From a bacterium Scap17 (GTDB taxonomy: Bacteria; Pseudomonadota; Gammaproteobacteria; Pseudomonadales; Halomonadaceae): a stretch of 64,000 bases of DNA. The notes under the pieces are model-generated. The model saw only the letters and a list, made by a program, of their open reading frames with translations. It was not told the origin of the DNA and made no database searches. Of this stretch, positions 28,192-37,130 are shown piece by piece. The DNA lies in assembly GCA_013376735.1 (NCBI GenBank), contig VINJ01000002.1:62001-126000 (forward strand). Direction: 5' to 3'. A program made the position numbers and the translations under genes. Each line of letters begins with the position of its first letter. Position 1 is the first letter of the stretch.

Positions 28192-29292
28192 TCAGGCTTC
28201 GCCCAGCACCCGACCACGCGCATCCAGATAGGCCTGCTCACCGATACGCGACCAGGGCGCGACCTGCTGCTGGAAGGCGCGGTAGGACTCATAGACGCGC
28301 CTGGCGTCCTCATCCTTGGCGATGAACTCGTCCAGCACCTCGTTGGAGGCATCGAACAGCGCCGCATAGACGTCCTGGGGGAATTCACGCAGCTCCACAC
28401 CGTGCTCCTCGACCAGCGAGGTCAGCGCGGTGGCGTTGCGCAGCGCGAATTCATCCACCATGGCGTGATTGGCGATTCTGGCCGCCTGAATCACCACCTG
28501 CTGCAGGTCTTCCGGCAATGCCTGCCAAGCCTCGAGATTGACGGTGCCTTCGAGGATGGCGGAAGGCTCGTTCCAGGCCGGTGAGTAGTAATACTTGGCC
28601 ACCTGATGCAGGCCGAAGGCCAGATCATTGTAGGGGCCGACCCAGTCGGTGGCATCGATCACGCCGGTTTCCATCGCGGTGAAGATCTCGCTGCCCGGCA
28701 GATTGACCGCGCTGGCGCCGATGCGATTCATCACTTCGCCCGCCAGCCCCGGCAGGCGAATCTTCAGGCCCTTCATTTCCTCGAGACTGTTCACTTCCTT
28801 GTTGAACCAGCCGGCCATCTGGGTGCCGGTGTTGCCCACCGCCAGCGGCTTGAGGTTGTGGCGCGAGTAGATCTCGTCCCACAGCTTCATGCCATCGCCG
28901 TGATACAGCCAGGCGTTGGTCTCTGTAGTGTTCATGCCGAAGGGCACGGCGGTGAAGAACTGGGCCGCGGGGACCTTGCCCTTCCAGTAGTAGGAGGCCG
29001 AGTGGCCCATCTGGGCGGTGCCGGAGGACACGGCATCGAAGACTTCCAGCGCCGGCACCATCTCGCCGGCGCCATAGACCTTGACCTGCAGGCGACCACC
29101 GGAGAGCTGACCGATCAGGCTGGCGAACTCATTGGCACCGGTGCCCAGTGCCGGGAAGTTCTTCGGCCAGGAGGTGACCATCTTCCAATGGATGGTCTCG
29201 CCCTCGGCGGCATTGGCGGTGGACACGAAAGGCGCGGCGGCGAGACCGGCAGCACCGGCCCCCAGAGCAGAGAGAAAACGGCGGCGTTGCAT
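28192..29292 (-). CDS. TRAP transporter solute-binding protein (DctP family), orphan
   Basis: This 366-residue periplasmic binding protein belongs to the DctP family of tripartite ATP-independent transporters. The N-terminus MQRRRFLSALGAGAAGLAA is a twin-arginine signal peptide, cleaved after about residue 28 (TANA). The family arginine lies in GLKIRLPGLAGEVMN, and TAMETGVIDATDWVGP is the characteristic ligand-binding helix. The GMNTTETNAWLYHGDG region resembles the subfamily that binds keto- or hydroxy-acids, so such a ligand is plausible but unproven. The small and large membrane subunits (DctQ, DctM) are not adjacent in this window. Confidence 0.9.
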   Translation of the reverse strand: MQRRRFLSALGAGAAGLAAAPFVSTANAAEGETIHWKMVTSWPKNFPALGTGANEFASLIGQLSGGRLQVKVYGAGEMVPALEVFDAVSSGTAQMGHSASYYWKGKVPAAQFFTAVPFGMNTTETNAWLYHGDGMKLWDEIYSRHNLKPLAVGNTGTQMAGWFNKEVNSLEEMKGLKIRLPGLAGEVMNRIGASAVNLPGSEIFTAMETGVIDATDWVGPYNDLAFGLHQVAKYYYSPAWNEPSAILEGTVNLEAWQALPEDLQQVVIQAARIANHAMVDEFALRNATALTSLVEEHGVELREFPQDVYAALFDASNEVLDEFIAKDEDARRVYESYRAFQQQVAPWSRIGEQAYLDARGRVLGEA

Positions 29293-29484
29293 GGGACTTT
29301 CCTTGTTCGAGTTGTGGGCAATGCATGACGCGGCATCAAGGCAGCATGGCTGCCACTATGCCGCGTCCCATGGATGGCCCACAACTGCACCAAGGCCGTA
29401 ATGGCGCACGAATACCGCGCCCCCTGCGCCACTCTTCACCCCTTGCCAGCGCCTCGTATCAGCACCTGCTATCAGGACTTGCTG

Positions 29485-31707
29485 TCAGCTCAGCACTTCC
29501 AGCTTGGCAAAGCCCAGCACCAGCCACTTGTCGCCTTCGCCCTCGAAGCTGATCTGCACGCGCGCTCGCTCGCCCTGGCCTTCGGCATTGATGACCACGC
29601 CTTCCCCGAACAGCGGGTGGCGCACCAGGCTGCCGAGCGAGAGTGCCGGCATGTCGCCATTGGCCTCGACACTCTCCTGACGCGGGCCGGATGGACGGCG
29701 ATTCGGCGTGGCGCGCTGGGTCGAGACCGGACGCGAGACCTGGCCACGCAGACGCACCTCTTCCAGCAGCTCTTCCGGCAGCTCACGCAGGAAGCGCGAC
29801 GGCCGCTGGAAGGTCTCCTTGCCGTGCATGCGACGCAGCTCGGCGTAGGTCAGGTAGAGGCGCTGCATGGCGCGGGTGACACCGACATAGCACAGGCGAC
29901 GCTCTTCCTCGAGACGCCCCGGCTCTTCCAGCGACATCTTGTGCGGGAACAACCCCTCCTCGACCCCGGCGACGAATACCACCGGGAATTCGAGCCCCTT
30001 GGCGGAATGCAGCGTCATCATCTGCACGCATTCCTCGCCTTCGGCGGCTTCATGATCACCGGCATCCAGCGCGGCTTCGGCGAGGAAGGGTTCCAGCGCC
30101 TCGGCCCCTTCGCTGGGGGCTTCCGGGTCCATGCGCTCGCCCTGACTGAAGGCACGGCAAGCATTGACCAGCTCCGAGAGGTTCTCGAGGCGCGCCTGGC
30201 CCTTCTCGCCCTTCTCGGCGGCGTGATGCTCACGCAGGCCGGTGGCGTGGATGACGTGCTCGACCAGCTCATGCAGCGCCATGCCGGCGGTGTCGTTGTC
30301 GAGGCCATCGATGATGTCGGCGAAGGCTCGCACGGCAGTCGCGGCGCGTCCCTTGAGGACGCCATCGGAGACCGCATCGCTCATCGCCTGCCACATGGTC
30401 AGGCTGCCGTAACGTGCGCGCTCGCGCAGCTGCTCGACGGTGCGCATGCCGATGCCACGCGCCGGCACGTTGATCACGCGCTCCAGTGCCGCATCGTCCT
30501 CGCGGTTGTTCATCAGGCGCAGATAGGCGAGGGCGTTCTTGATCTCGAGACGCTCGTAGAAGCGCTGGCCGCCATAGATGCGATAGGGCATGCCTTGGCG
30601 GATCAGCGTCTCTTCCAGCACGCGTGACTGGGCATTGGAGCGATACAGGATCGCGATCTCGTCGCGGCTGTAGCCATGCTCATTGACCAGCTCGCGAATG
30701 GTATCGGCGATATAGCGCGACTCGTCGATATCATTGAAGCCGGCATAGACACGAATGCGCTCGCCACGACCGCTGTCGGTCCAAAGCTCCTTGCCCATGC
30801 GCCCGCCGTTGTGGCTGATCAGGGCGTTGGCGGCCTCCAGAATGGCGCTGGAGGAGCGGTAGTTCTGTTCCAGACGCACCACACGGGTGTTGGCGAACTC
30901 CTCGGTGAAGCGCTGGATGTTCTCGACCCGCGCGCCACGCCAGCCGTAGATGGACTGGTCATCATCGCCGACCACGGTCATGCACTCGCGATCACCGGCC
31001 AGCAGCTTCAGCCAGGCGTACTGCAGGGTGTTGGTATCCTGGAACTCGTCGACCAGCAGGTGGGCGAAGCGCTCGCGGTAATGCGCCAGCAGATGCGGCG
31101 TATCACGCAGCAGTTCCAGCGAGCGCAGCAGCAGCTCACCGAAATCGACCAGGCCGCCGCGTTCACAGGCGAGCTGATAGAGCTCGTACATCTCGACCAT
31201 CTTGCCCATGTAGGCATCGCCATGGGTCTGCACCTGATGGGCGCGCAGACCTTCCTCCTTGCAGCCGGCGATGAAGTACTGGACCTGCTTGGGCGGCCAG
31301 CGCTCATCGTCGACGTTGTGCTCCTTGAGCAGCCGCTTGACCATGCGCAGCTGGTCATCGCTGTCGATGATCTGGAAGTGCTCGGGCAGGCGCGCCTCCT
31401 GCCAGTGGGTGCGCAGCAGACGGTGACTGATGGAGTGGAAGGTGCCGACCCACATGTGGCGCAGGCTGCTGCCATTGAGCGCCTCGAGACGCGTGCGCAT
31501 CTCCCGCGAGGCCTTGTTGGTGAAGGTCACCGACAGGATGGCGTAGGGCGAGAACTGATATTGGTCCATCAACCAGGCGATGCGGTGAACCAGCACGCGG
31601 GTCTTGCCGGAACCGGCCCCCGCCAGTACCAGCATGTTGCCCGGCGGCGCGGACACGGCCTCACGCTGATGCGTGTTGAGGTGATCGAGGAGGGGCGATT
31701 CGGACAT
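29485..31707 (-). CDS. uvrD: DNA helicase II UvrD
   Basis: UvrD is the 3'-5' superfamily 1 helicase of nucleotide excision and mismatch repair. The 740-residue protein has Walker A GAGSGKT (residues 30-36), the helicase motifs SVTFTNKASREMRTRL, LLVDEFQDTN, VVGDDDQSIYGWRGA, LEQNYRSS, LHSAKGLEFP and VGVTRAM, and a C-terminal Tudor-like tail with SLGSLVRHPLFGEGVV. The last part distinguishes UvrD from Rep. The length fits E. coli UvrD at 720. It starts at the ATG 31707 and is oriented with hexR upstream, separated by 170 bases. Neighbours give no further clue. Confidence 0.97.
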   Translation of the reverse strand: MSESPLLDHLNTHQREAVSAPPGNMLVLAGAGSGKTRVLVHRIAWLMDQYQFSPYAILSVTFTNKASREMRTRLEALNGSSLRHMWVGTFHSISHRLLRTHWQEARLPEHFQIIDSDDQLRMVKRLLKEHNVDDERWPPKQVQYFIAGCKEEGLRAHQVQTHGDAYMGKMVEMYELYQLACERGGLVDFGELLLRSLELLRDTPHLLAHYRERFAHLLVDEFQDTNTLQYAWLKLLAGDRECMTVVGDDDQSIYGWRGARVENIQRFTEEFANTRVVRLEQNYRSSSAILEAANALISHNGGRMGKELWTDSGRGERIRVYAGFNDIDESRYIADTIRELVNEHGYSRDEIAILYRSNAQSRVLEETLIRQGMPYRIYGGQRFYERLEIKNALAYLRLMNNREDDAALERVINVPARGIGMRTVEQLRERARYGSLTMWQAMSDAVSDGVLKGRAATAVRAFADIIDGLDNDTAGMALHELVEHVIHATGLREHHAAEKGEKGQARLENLSELVNACRAFSQGERMDPEAPSEGAEALEPFLAEAALDAGDHEAAEGEECVQMMTLHSAKGLEFPVVFVAGVEEGLFPHKMSLEEPGRLEEERRLCYVGVTRAMQRLYLTYAELRRMHGKETFQRPSRFLRELPEELLEEVRLRGQVSRPVSTQRATPNRRPSGPRQESVEANGDMPALSLGSLVRHPLFGEGVVINAEGQGERARVQISFEGEGDKWLVLGFAKLEVLS

Positions 31708-31880
31708 GCAGGGCTCACCACAGGGCAGAGGAGTCGAGGAGCGGAGCAGCGTGAGATTCGCTGCCCCTGTTCAGGCATCCACCTTATCACAGCGGCCTGC
31801 CCTGCTCTTCCCCGCGCCGGCCTTCCTTGCACATACGTGCCTTGCACTTGCCTTCAAGACAGATGATGCCCGGACGGTGC

Positions 31881-32747
31881 TCAGTGGGTATCGAAGTCGT
31901 GGTCGTCGATGCGCAGGGTGGCGAGGCTCTTCTTGACCGCCTCCAGCTGCTCCTTGAGCTTGGGCCCGCGCGCCTTGGCGACACCGACCGCCAGCGTATC
32001 GACGATCACCAGGTGCGCGATACGTGAGCTCATCGGGGTGTAGATCTCGGTGTCTTCGTGCACATCGATATGCAGCGGCAGCGTGACTTCATCCGCCAGT
32101 GGCGAACCACTCGGGCACAGCCCGATGACGGTCGCGCCGGCGTCCCGCGCCAGACGCACGCTGGCGATCAGCGCCTTGGTGCGGCCGGTCTGGGAGATGG
32201 CCACCACCACGTCGCGCGGCCCCAGCGTCACCGCTGACATGTTCTGCATGTGCGGGTCGGTGTAGGCGGCGGTGGAAATCTGCAGGCGGAAGAACTTGTG
32301 CTGGGCATCGTGCGCCACGGCGCCCGAGGCACCATAGCCGTAGAACTCGACCCGGCTGGCGGAGGCCAGCGAGTGGATGGCACGCGCGACGGCTTCGGCG
32401 TCCAGGCGGTCACGCACCGACAGCAGGGTGCCGATGGTGGAATCGAACAGCGAGTGCGAGAACTCGGCCACGCTGTCGGAGTCATTCATGGAGAACTGGG
32501 CGAACTGGGTGCCGGTGGCGAGGCGTTGCGCCAGCTGCAGCTTGAAATCCTGGAAGCCGGCAAAGCCCATTGCCCGACAGAAACGCACGACCGTCGGCTC
32601 ACTGACCGATGACTCGCTGGCCAGATCGACGATCCGCATGTGAATCACTTCCTCCGGATGGCGAAGGACATAGCGTGCGACCTTTTGTTCAGAGCGGCGG
32701 AAATTCTCCATCCGGCTCCTCAGGTCGTCGAAGATGGCATGGCTCAC
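31881..32747 (-). CDS. hexR: RpiR-family regulator HexR
   Basis: HexR represses or activates central carbon genes (zwf, edd/eda, gap, pckA) in response to 2-keto-3-deoxy-6-phosphogluconate. The 288-residue protein has the RpiR-type N-terminal helix-turn-helix (VARYVLRHPEEVIHMRIVD, SVSEPTVVRFCRAMGFAGF) and a C-terminal SIS sugar-phosphate domain (YGYGASGAVA, ISQTGRTKALI). The start is a GTG at 32745-32747 behind AAGGAGTGTGCC, which fixes it. No Entner-Doudoroff genes lie beside it here, so it is named from sequence only. The divergent small gene at 32914 shares the promoter region. Confidence 0.88.
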   Translation of the reverse strand: MSHAIFDDLRSRMENFRRSEQKVARYVLRHPEEVIHMRIVDLASESSVSEPTVVRFCRAMGFAGFQDFKLQLAQRLATGTQFAQFSMNDSDSVAEFSHSLFDSTIGTLLSVRDRLDAEAVARAIHSLASASRVEFYGYGASGAVAHDAQHKFFRLQISTAAYTDPHMQNMSAVTLGPRDVVVAISQTGRTKALIASVRLARDAGATVIGLCPSGSPLADEVTLPLHIDVHEDTEIYTPMSSRIAHLVIVDTLAVGVAKARGPKLKEQLEAVKKSLATLRIDDHDFDTH

Positions 32748-32826
32748 GGCACACTCCTTGCAGACTTCATGGGCATGCCTGAGCTTACGTCATCCCCCCG
32801 GGGGTGTCGCCTGCACAGGCAGGCGA

Positions 32827-32856
32827 TAGTCACAATTTTGTCAAGTGAGCTATAGT
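32827..32856 (+). promoter_or_regulatory. Candidate sigma-70 promoter of the small gene at 32914
   Basis: TAGTCA (32827-32832) and TATAGT (32851-32856) are 18 bases apart, matching -35 in four of six and -10 in five of six positions. The start codon lies 58 bases after the -10 element. Confidence 0.45.
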
Positions 32857-32913
32857 AAAACGGTGTGGCGCCAGTGAAAGCCCACATCCTTTGGATGCCA
32901 TGGAGGTCGAATC

Positions 32914-33138
32914 ATGCGTAATTCAGAGCAGGTAGATACGCTCAAGAAAGAGCTTCTCGATATTTTCATGACTCTCGGTGCCGACGAACATCAGGCCCGC
33001 AAGAAACAAAGCGCAGTCCGCCATCTCCGCGCCCGTCGTGGAATAGAATTGCACAACGAAATCAAGCGCCTAAGCGAGGATTTAAGCGACATCGAAGTGC
33101 TGGAAATGGATACTGAAAGCGATATCGACACCCACTGA
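32914..33138 (+). CDS. Small protein of unknown function
   Basis: This 74-residue protein starts MRNSEQVDTLKKELLDIFMT, behind a Shine-Dalgarno-like ATGGAGGTCGAATC. It is charged, has no signal or membrane segment, and is predicted mostly helical: a first helix to about residue 20, a basic middle (ARKKQSAVRHLRARRGIEL), and an acidic tail ending DTESDIDTH. The RRxIE-type middle recalls the small PA3496-like family, which I cannot confirm. It has its own promoter candidate and terminator, consistent with a real single-gene transcript divergent from hexR. Function unknown; nucleic-acid binding is only a guess from the basic patch. Confidence 0.75.
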   Translation: MRNSEQVDTLKKELLDIFMTLGADEHQARKKQSAVRHLRARRGIELHNEIKRLSEDLSDIEVLEMDTESDIDTH

Positions 33139-33177
33139 TTCCAGGCGGGGAGGCGATACGCTCCCCGCCGATCAGTG
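33133..33177 (+). terminator. Terminator after the small gene
   Basis: Nested stems CACTGAT/ATCAGTG and GGCGGGGAG/CTCCCCGCC overlap the stop codon and are followed by GATGTTTTC. The outer arm starts inside the last codons of the gene. Confidence 0.75.
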
Positions 33178-33592
33178 ATGTTTTCACGCTCTGATCCGCC
33201 AGGATTCGGGCTCCATGCGACACCTTCCACCATCTCTTTCGAGCATGGTCGTACCCCCCTCTCGCGGTATTTCTCGCCAGATCCTCCCGACGAACACTTC
33301 TTGTTACGGCCCTTGTTGCGTCTGGATTCTCCTGAAATGGCGCGTTTTCTACACAAGGCCTGAAGATATCTCGCCGAAAGATCGTGATATTCATGCCTCA
33401 TATTGCAAAACCCTACGACCAATGACGCACCATTACAGTGCGAGCGCTCACTGACCCTCTCTGACCTCAGAAAATCCGCCTCTGCCTCGTCAGAAACACG
33501 AGAGGCCCGCCGGATAGGCGAGCCTCTTGAGGTACTGCATCTTCGTGCTGAGTGTGACGTGCCGCTGCTGCGGTCAGCGAGGGCGGAGGTAG
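33178..33592. other. Intergenic region between small gene and NSS transporter
   Basis: About 415 bases with no convincing gene. Apart from the transporter terminator at 33498-33530 I see only mildly AT-rich sequence and short frames on both strands that resemble no family. Confidence 0.5.
33498..33530 (-). terminator. Terminator of NSS transporter gene
   Basis: GAGGC-C-CGCC (33502-33511) pairs with GGCG-A-GCCTC (33517-33526) across GGATA. On the minus strand the stem is followed by GTGTTTCTG. It lies about 65 bases after the transporter stop. Confidence 0.65.
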
Positions 33593-34960
33593 TTACAGGC
33601 TGGACGCGAACACCACGACTACACCGATCGGGGCGATATAGCGCGCCACGAAGCTCCACAGCGAGAAGGCCGAGTCGCTCATGTTGAGCTGGCTGCGCAC
33701 CTCGTCACGGCCCATGAACCAGCCGACGAAGACGATGGTCGCCAGACCGGTCAGCGGCAGCATCAGCTTGCTGGTCGCGTAGTCGAGCAGGTCGAAGATG
33801 GTCATGCCCTCGAACTTGCCGAACATGCCCAGCGGCGCCACGTCACTCCACAGGTTGAAGGACAGGATGGTGGCGATGCCCAGCAGCCAGGTGGCGATAC
33901 CCGCGACCCAGGCCGAGCCGACGCGCGACATCGGCGTCTTCTCTTCCAGCCATTCGACGATGGGCTCCAGCAGCGAGATGCCCGAGGTCCAGGCCGCGAA
34001 TACCAGCAGCACGAAGAACACCACGCCGAAGACTTCACCGCCCGGCATGTGACCGAAGGCCAGCGGCAGGGTCTGGAAGATCAGGCCCGGGCCCGCGGCG
34101 GCGTCGAGGCCGTTGGAGAACACCACCGGGAAGATGGCCAGGCCGGCCAGCAGGGCGATGACGGTATCCAGCACCACCACGACCAGCGCGGTACGCCCGA
34201 TGTTGACGTCATCGGACAGGTAGGAGCCATAAGCCATCATGATGCCCATGCCCAGTGACAGGGTGAAGAAGGCATGCCCCATGGCCGCCAGCACGCCATC
34301 CTTGTCGAGCTTGGAGAAGTCCGGCGTCAGCAGCCAGGCGGCCGCATCAGCGAAGCCATCGGTGGTGGCGGCGTAGCCGACCAGCACGATCAACATCACC
34401 GCCAGCAGCGGCATCAGGATCTTGGCGGCACGCTCCAAGCCACCGGCGACCCCGCCAGCCACGACCAAGATCACCATCAGCATGAAGGCACTGTGCCAGG
34501 CCAGCAGCGTGGTCGGGTCCCCCAGCAGACCGCCGAACAGACTACCGGCCGTGTCAGAGGTCAGGGTTTCGAAACTGCCACTGGCCGCGTCGGCGATGAA
34601 GGCCAGCGCCCAGCCGCCGATGACGCTGTAGAAGGACAGGATCAGGTAGGCGCCGAGCACGCCGGCCACCCCGATCAAGACCCAGGCGGGACTGCGTTTG
34701 AGCCGGGCGCTGATGTGGCTCATGGTCGAGATGGGGTTCTTCTGACCCAGGCGACCCAGCAGCCATTCCGACATCAGGATCGGCAGGCCGATCAGCAGGA
34801 TGCAGATCAGATAGACGAGGACGAAGGCACCGCCGCCGCTCTCACCTGTCATGTAGGGGAATTTCCAGATATTGCCCAGACCGACGGAAGAACCGACGGC
34901 AGCCAGGGTAAAGGCCAGGCGAGAAGACCACTGTGCGTGGGAATGCGGTTTGGATGACAT
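33593..34960 (-). CDS. Sodium-dependent transporter, neurotransmitter:sodium symporter (NSS) family
   Basis: This 455-residue inner-membrane protein is an NSS/SNF family symporter that takes up amino acids or related compounds with Na+. The first helix carries the family signature SSVGLGNIWKFPYMTGESGG, and SLGMGIMMAYGSYLSDD is the helix-6/7 sodium-site region. It shows about eleven to twelve hydrophobic segments, shorter than eukaryotic members, as in bacterial MhsT/LeuT relatives. The start at 34960 follows AGGGATTCAC; the longer frame to 35014 adds 18 residues without support. The substrate is unknown. Confidence 0.92.
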   Translation of the reverse strand: MSSKPHSHAQWSSRLAFTLAAVGSSVGLGNIWKFPYMTGESGGGAFVLVYLICILLIGLPILMSEWLLGRLGQKNPISTMSHISARLKRSPAWVLIGVAGVLGAYLILSFYSVIGGWALAFIADAASGSFETLTSDTAGSLFGGLLGDPTTLLAWHSAFMLMVILVVAGGVAGGLERAAKILMPLLAVMLIVLVGYAATTDGFADAAAWLLTPDFSKLDKDGVLAAMGHAFFTLSLGMGIMMAYGSYLSDDVNIGRTALVVVVLDTVIALLAGLAIFPVVFSNGLDAAAGPGLIFQTLPLAFGHMPGGEVFGVVFFVLLVFAAWTSGISLLEPIVEWLEEKTPMSRVGSAWVAGIATWLLGIATILSFNLWSDVAPLGMFGKFEGMTIFDLLDYATSKLMLPLTGLATIVFVGWFMGRDEVRSQLNMSDSAFSLWSFVARYIAPIGVVVVFASSL

Positions 34961-35310
34961 GTGAATCCCTGATTCGTCGCGAGGGCGCCAGTCGCTGGTA
35001 GCGACTTCGGGCACCTTGTTGTGCTTGTTGCATCATGCTGCCAATGCGGACGGATCATCCGTGGCCAACACGATGGCGTCGCAGGATCACTGCTGTGGTG
35101 CTCCCGGCATTCACGCTGACCGGGTAGGTCGTGGGGAATGACAGGCAAGTGCCGATAGGCACGCCGGAACGGGCAGACTGCCCATCTCCGGTAAATATCG
35201 CCGCGGTAACGGCAACATGTGGCTAAAGCTACTCGATTGAGGGGCCATCTGCCAGCAAGCCACCATCAGACCATGGCCTCACAGGAGAAACCTCACGCCC
35301 TGATGAAGCG
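34961..35310. other. Intergenic region upstream of NSS transporter
   Basis: About 350 bases between the transporter start and the DUF72 stop. It must contain the transporter promoter. I see only a small hairpin near 35149 (GTGCC GATA GGCAC) and no gene. Confidence 0.5.
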
Positions 35311-36213
35311 TCAGAACAGGCTGCCCTGCCCCTCGCCCGGAAAGGCCCCGACCAAGGGGCGGTCCAGTTTCGCCAGCACCTGATTGGCCAACAGGCGTGC
35401 CAGTGCGGGCGCTGCCTTGTTGTCCGGTGTATGCACGAAGAGGAACGGGCTTTTCCCCTGACTTATCCACAAGAAAAGTCGCTCTACCCAGGGAGCAAAC
35501 AGTGCCCGATTGGTGGCTTCATCGTAATGACCGATGAAACGCACCACGGGATGTTGTCCGCTGGAGAACACATGCAATGGGCGGTGAGGCTTTTCCGAGC
35601 GCGCCACCGCAAGGCCCGGATGCGCGGTGGCAGGGCCACTGAAGAGTGGACGCACATCCAGCATCACGCGATCGACTGCGTGAGTTATCAACAAGCGATT
35701 CAACTGTCGTTCCACCTCACCCTTGGCGAAGAAAATCGGGTCGCGGGGCTCCACCGCCCAGGCGAGCCCTGCTCCCTTCACCGACTGCAGGAATTGCTCG
35801 AGGCGTGGCAGGACTTCCGCCCCGAGGTCACGTGGCAGCTGAATCATGATCGGACCGAGGCGGTCCTTTATCGGTACCAGGCAATCGAGAAATGCCGCCA
35901 ATTCCTGCTCGATGCCCTGCAGGCGCAATTCATGCGTCAGTCGGCCCGGCAACTTGAAGCAGAAGCGAAAATGGGCCGGCGCCTGACGAGCCCAGCTGGC
36001 GATGGCAGCAGGCGTGGGTTGAGCATAGAAGCTGGTATTGCCCTCGACGCTATCGAAGACCCGGGCGTAATCCGCCAGATGTTCCCGCGGGCCGCTGCCC
36101 GGCAGCAGGCTGCCACGCCAGTCGTCATTGGCCCACATCGCGAGCCCGAGATGAAGATGCCCCGCCGTGTGCGAGGCATCCGACGGTGTGGAGGATGCAT
36201 GAAAATGGTGCAT
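35311..36213 (-). CDS. DUF72 family protein (YecE-like)
   Basis: This 300-residue protein belongs to DUF72, a TIM-barrel-like family of unknown function. It contains HLHLGLAMWANDDWRGSLLP at the N-terminus, GNTSFYAQPTPAAIASWA, FRFCFKLPGRLTHE, and the region AWAVEPRDPIFF, all recognisable DUF72 blocks. The ATG at 36213 is chosen because the conserved domain starts soon after it; the ribosome site is poor, and the frame extends to an ATG at 36312. A perfect DnaA-box sequence lies inside the coding region (35463-35471), probably by chance. The partner and substrate are unknown. Confidence 0.85.
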   Translation of the reverse strand: MHHFHASSTPSDASHTAGHLHLGLAMWANDDWRGSLLPGSGPREHLADYARVFDSVEGNTSFYAQPTPAAIASWARQAPAHFRFCFKLPGRLTHELRLQGIEQELAAFLDCLVPIKDRLGPIMIQLPRDLGAEVLPRLEQFLQSVKGAGLAWAVEPRDPIFFAKGEVERQLNRLLITHAVDRVMLDVRPLFSGPATAHPGLAVARSEKPHRPLHVFSSGQHPVVRFIGHYDEATNRALFAPWVERLFLWISQGKSPFLFVHTPDNKAAPALARLLANQVLAKLDRPLVGAFPGEGQGSLF

Positions 36214-36443
36214 GAAGAGGCCAGAACTAGAGGAATATAAGGGCCAAAGAGCCAACAAGCCGAAGAATATCGTCTGCCAGAGCGACGTAAGCACAATAAA
36301 AACTGTCATCACGGCGTGCTATGGTCCGCATCCTGCATGACACGTCAGCAGGCGGTCCACCCACCGCCCTGACTCCGCTTCCCGCCAGCCACAAGCCGCG
36401 CCGGAAGACACTCTTGTTGACTGCCCATACCCCGGAGCCTGTC

Positions 36444-37130
36444 ATGACTGCTTTCCAACGACTCATACTGCGCGCCAGCGGCAGCCGCTCACGCGCGGCA
36501 AATGCCATCACCCTGCGTAGCCTGATCACGCTCATCGAGGGCTGCCTGCTGGTGGCGCTCGGCGTACGCCTGCTGCAGGCCGGTGGCCTGCTGGTCAGTG
36601 GCACTGCCGGCATGTCGTTGCTGGGTGCCGACCTGACAGCACTGAGCTTCGGCAGCCTGTTCTTCCTGATCAACCTGCCCTTCTACGGCCTGGCCTGGAA
36701 ACAGCTGGGGCTGAATTTCACCCTGCGCACGCTGGGCTGCGTCAGCCTGCTCTCCGTGCTGTCCGATGTGTTGGCGGTCAGCTTGCCGCTGGGTGCCGTC
36801 AGCCTGCCGGTCGCGGCGATTGCCGCAGGCCTGTTGATCGGTCTGGGCATCACACTGCTGTTTCGCGAGAACGCCTCGCTGGGCGGCCTGAACATTCTGG
36901 CGCTGCATTTGGAGCGACGCTTCGGCATCCATGCCGGTCGCACCACCTTCGCCTTCGACCTGCTGCTGATCGCGATCGCTGCACTGGTCTACCCCTGGCC
37001 ACAGGTCATCTGTTCGGCGCTGGCATTCGCGACACTGTCCTTCGTGCTGGGCCGCTATCATCGCCGCACGCCTCAGACCGCACAGCCTGCCTCACCGGCG
37101 CATGACAAGCAGGTGCAGACGGCTCACTAG
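36444..37130 (+). CDS. YitT family membrane protein
   Basis: This 228-residue inner-membrane protein belongs to the YitT/DUF161 family of unknown function. The family core is visible as [28 protein letters not shown] near the N-terminus, with several further hydrophobic segments, and [20 protein letters not shown], containing the conserved SLGG-N motif, in the middle. It lacks the C-terminal DUF2179 domain of Bacillus YitT. The ATG at 36444 follows GGAGCCTGTC. Its stop codon shares bases with the stop codon of the convergent rluF. Function is unknown. Confidence 0.87.
   Translation: MTAFQRLILRASGSRSRAANAITLRSLITLIEGCLLVALGVRLLQAGGLLVSGTAGMSLLGADLTALSFGSLFFLINLPFYGLAWKQLGLNFTLRTLGCVSLLSVLSDVLAVSLPLGAVSLPVAAIAAGLLIGLGITLLFRENASLGGLNILALHLERRFGIHAGRTTFAFDLLLIAIAALVYPWPQVICSALAFATLSFVLGRYHRRTPQTAQPASPAHDKQVQTAH

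Noticed and set aside
35463-35471. Perfect DnaA box TTATCCACA inside the DUF72 gene
   Set aside because: A lone 9-mer in coding sequence with no neighbours is expected by chance.
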